A program made the translations under genes and the position numbers. This document shows, piece after piece, positions 55,609 through 64,000 of a stretch of DNA of 64,000 nt (positions are counted from its first letter, which is position 1; every line of letters starts with the position of its first letter). A model generated the notes under the pieces. That model had not been told where the DNA came from. It worked only from the letters and a program-made list of their open reading frames with translations, and ran no database searches. Origin of the DNA: Amoebidium appalachense (Eukaryota > Ichthyosporea); assembly GCA_963693365.1 (NCBI GenBank), contig CAVNZM010000004.1, forward strand, positions 7,626,001 to 7,690,000, written 5' to 3'.

Positions 55609-55698
55609 GTGAGCAGCGGGATTTTTCGCGGCGGACTGAAAGTCGGAGTTTCATGTAGCATGGATAGCATATGTGCACTTCAACAAGAGCTATGGGCA
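53720..55698. other. Spacer between TOM7 and DGK exon
   Basis: C runs at 54287-54304 and G runs at 54415-54443; the rest is AT-rich unique sequence. Short starts such as the minus-strand 28-codon frame from about 53761 are not supported as genes. Confidence 0.4.
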
Positions 55699-55800
55699 TC
55701 ACGACTTTGCTGACTTGGGCTGCACAGCGAGCATGGGCACGGTGTTGTGGTGGCAGATCTCAATTACCGCTGCCTCCTGCGACCAGGGCTCACCATCCAC
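55699..55800 (-). CDS. Diacylglycerol kinase, C-terminal exon only
   Basis: After a CCCCCGCAG acceptor the exon reads VDGEPWSQEAAVIEICHHNT then VPMLAVQPKSAKS and stops (TGA 55699-55701). Diacylglycerol kinases end their accessory catalytic domain with (Q)xDGEPWxQ...I.I.HKNQVPML, so family identity is clear. The enzyme phosphorylates diacylglycerol to phosphatidic acid. No other DGK exon is recognisable between here and the DENN gene, and none farther right in the window. The exon may be the end of a gene with very long introns, or an isolated remnant. Confidence 0.72.
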   Translation of the reverse strand: MDGEPWSQEAAVIEICHHNTVPMLAVQPKSAKS

Positions 55801-56083
55801 CTGCGGGGGAAAACACAATCTAGAACATGAGGCAAGGGGTGACGAGGGGGCTGGCAGCAGATAAGCAGGGGGTGGTGGATGGGGATTGGGGGAATGGCAG
55901 ACTGATGAATTGAGGGTTACAGGGGTTGGAAAATGAAGCTACCGTGGAGGGGGCCATCATACCATACGGTATGTCTCTTATGTACACACATCCACCTTTT
56001 ATCTAGCACGTATGATATCTATGTATATCCACCATGCAACCAGGTATAGAGGGGTAGGCCGAATATAATTTTTATTTTATCAC

Positions 56084-56205
56084 GTTTTGTTCCCGGAGGG
56101 CCTTTTCAGGCCCTCTAGGGAAACTACCGTCTACCACACAGCACTGACAGTACACTAGTTAAGGTGCTATCTATGAGTTCAGCTAAGCTAAACCATCCTT
56201 CACAA
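56084..56205 (-). repeat. Short interspersed element, copy 3 (inverted)
   Basis: Reverse complement reads TTTAGCTTAGCTGAAC, TAGCACC, GTGGTAGACGGTAGTTTCCC, a perfect AGGGCCTGAAAAGGCCCT hairpin, and AACGTGATAAAATAAAA. This is the same landmark order as 23483-23622. Confidence 0.6.
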
Positions 56206-56786
56206 CCTAACTATAAGTACACACTTTGCCCTGGGCTACTACCCCAGCCACACCGGCAGGAGAAGGCCGAATATAATATTACACGGATTTCGGCCGCAGC
56301 CAGCTAGAATCTTATTTCCAGACCCCCCTAGCCCACAAAATCAAAAAGAAAAATATTATTTTTCATATGTGCAGTGCGGGCTAGCCAGCTAGGGTCTTAA
56401 ATTTTCCAAAATTCCTAGTGCTGGAATCTTGTATTCGGAAAATAATAAATTATGCCTATCCCTGTATCTATGTTTAACCGAGTCGTGCAATTCGCCAATG
56501 GGACTTGTCGTGAATTGCGGGTCATTCTCATCCGCTGTATGTCCTTTTATGTGAGTGGACACATACTAGTATCTCCAAGCATTTATCTGTAACACTTCAA
56601 GTGTGGTTTCATGTGGGTGTGTATGATACATGTGTGCGTGCGTATGTGTATATATGTATGTGCTTGTGTAAGAGTATGTGTGTGTGTGGTTGTGTATGGG
56701 CATATGTGTGTAGTTGTATATGAGCATATATTTGTGTGTGTATGTGTGTGTGTGATCGCAAGTAGTGGTGGGTGTGTATGTGCGAA

Positions 56787-56822
<36 letters not shown>

Positions 56823-57446
56823 CCACCACCCTACTCGCCCTGCGGCGGCTACCTTGGGGAGGGGGGGAAAGGGGGGGGGGGGGGGGGGAGGGGGGGACCC
56901 ACCCACCCCCTAAAAAAGGAGGGGATGGGTTTTGTGTATCCATTCTCAGGCCTCGCGTGTTTATACAGCCCGGGGCTTGATCCGAGGTGTATGAATGTGC
57001 GAGGGCTCCTTTACCGTATGATTATTTCTTGTGTAAGTTCGTCATTGTGCACACCCCGGTAATTGCAGGTTCCGTCACGCGTGTCTGTGTGTGTCGGTGC
57101 CTGCCATGTACACCAATTGCATAGTGGAAGGTCCCACCAATCAAAGCGAAGGCCCAAACTGTCCCACCAATTAAAATGTCTGAATCTTTTAGTGCTGATT
57201 CAAATTGCTGATCTGAAACTAGGAATTTAAGTAAGACTATAGTAAGGCCGACACTAGTCTTAAAATATTTCACCAACGAGATCGTCGGGTCCGGGTTTCC
57301 AGTATGTTGACACCAATTGGTATTTGTGCCACAGTGTAGTGGTTGCTGGCTGGCTGGGTGCATGGGTGGGTGGGTGGGTAGGTGTCCTTCACGACAACCC
57401 ATCATCCATATACTAATTAGTCTCTCAGTATGGCATAAATGCAACA
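56206..57446. other. Spacer, no further DGK exon seen
   Basis: GT-rich tract 56610-56760, G runs at 56788-56820 and 56861-56896, and repeat-poor DNA at 57060-57440 with two (A)TTGGTGGGAC boxes on the minus strand. No coding exon was recognised. Confidence 0.4.
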
Positions 57447-63544
<6,098 letters not shown>

Positions 63545-63589
63545 CTGTGCCCTTTAAGTCAGTAGGCTGGTATTGATTGTGGTGCCTTT

Positions 63590-63930
63590 ATTAAGGGCCA
63601 TAAAGCAAGGTCCGTATCATTCAACCATACTAGCGTCTGGGCGGTGGGCCACATTGGTGACGTCATTTCGCGCACACTTTTCACACAGCCGTTTGGGTGC
63701 CAGAAAATGGCGCGAAAATACCCGGGGTGAGGGCAGGCTTTGTCCGATGTCGACATAGGCCAGTCTCGGCATTTGGCACAAATTGATAACGTCTACTGAT
63801 TGGTCAGAGCCATCTCAGAAATGTGGCTCATGGATGCCCGCTGCCCAGACGCTAAAATGGTAGATACGGAGGTTGGTTTAATGTCAATGCCAGCAATTTT
63901 CTGGAATTCCTTTATATGGCATCGCCCCCC
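63590..63930. repeat. Foldback element about 340 bases
   Basis: CCGTATC...ACCATACTAGCGTCTGG with GGGCCACATT (63611-63654) recurs inverted in 63825-63870 as AATGTGGCTC...CCCAGACGCTAAAATGGTAGATACGG. Both arms carry a CCATA(TA)AAG-like end. The loop holds unique sequence and TGACGTCA at 63658-63665. No open frame or recognisable gene. Confidence 0.55.
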
Positions 63931-64000
63931 TTTTATAAGGAAATAAAAACTAAACATAGGTTGCACCATATTTAAGAAACCATTCATACACTCTGAAGTC

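Overview
This is nuclear DNA of a eukaryote. Coding information sits in short exons with GT..AG introns, and I recovered it by joining exons whose reading frames agree at every junction. The genes point to a mitochondriate eukaryote with an ER glycoprotein quality-control system and selenocysteine decoding: mitoribosomal uS5m, TOM7, a UGA-containing selenoprotein F, DCAF13/Sof1, a DENN Rab-GEF, a diacylglycerol kinase tail and an RBR ubiquitin ligase. SELENOF is absent from yeasts and land plants, so a protist, alga or early-branching opisthokont is likely. I cannot name the species. Introns and spacers are packed with (CA)n/(GT)n, (GA)n and pure G or C runs of 15-66 bases. Most long open frames in the window (poly-Pro, poly-Gly, Cys-Val, His-Thr, Arg-Glu, Ser-Leu) are only translations of these repeats.

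Layout. 1-3022 (+): last three exons of an RBR E3 ligase. 3023-6900: spacer with a partly duplicated CA-rich block. 7460-7660 (+): intronless HMG-box/YABBY-like small protein with CCAAT/TATA sequences upstream. 8918-16248 (-): ten-exon mitochondrial ribosomal protein uS5m, complete at 350 aa. 16249-29580: mostly repeats and dispersed elements, including foldbacks, a SINE-like family, a 67-bp element in inverted orientation and a hairpin array, plus one weak 183-codon frame. 29583-30472 (-): C2H2 zinc-finger-like protein with CCAAT and TATA boxes. 33721-38435 (-): six-exon selenoprotein F with an in-frame TGA. 38991-48475 (+): ten-exon DCAF13/Sof1, complete at 446 aa, head-to-head with SELENOF. 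51429-53395 (-): two-exon TOM7 (54 aa). 55699-55800 (-): isolated C-terminal exon of a diacylglycerol kinase. 57447-63544 (-): most of a DENN-domain protein with coiled-coil and proline-rich tail; its 5' end is missing. 63545-64000: a foldback element.

The genes are ordinary housekeeping genes and form no operon-like system. TOM7 and uS5m both serve mitochondria; SELENOF serves ER folding; DCAF13 serves the small-subunit processome. The unusual content is (1) the selenoprotein with a C-Lys-Sec redox motif, (2) introns that repeatedly begin with a GU-rich stretch followed by a G run on the sense strand, (3) short tandem duplications that copy splice junctions, and (4) several dispersed repeat families, some abutting G runs.
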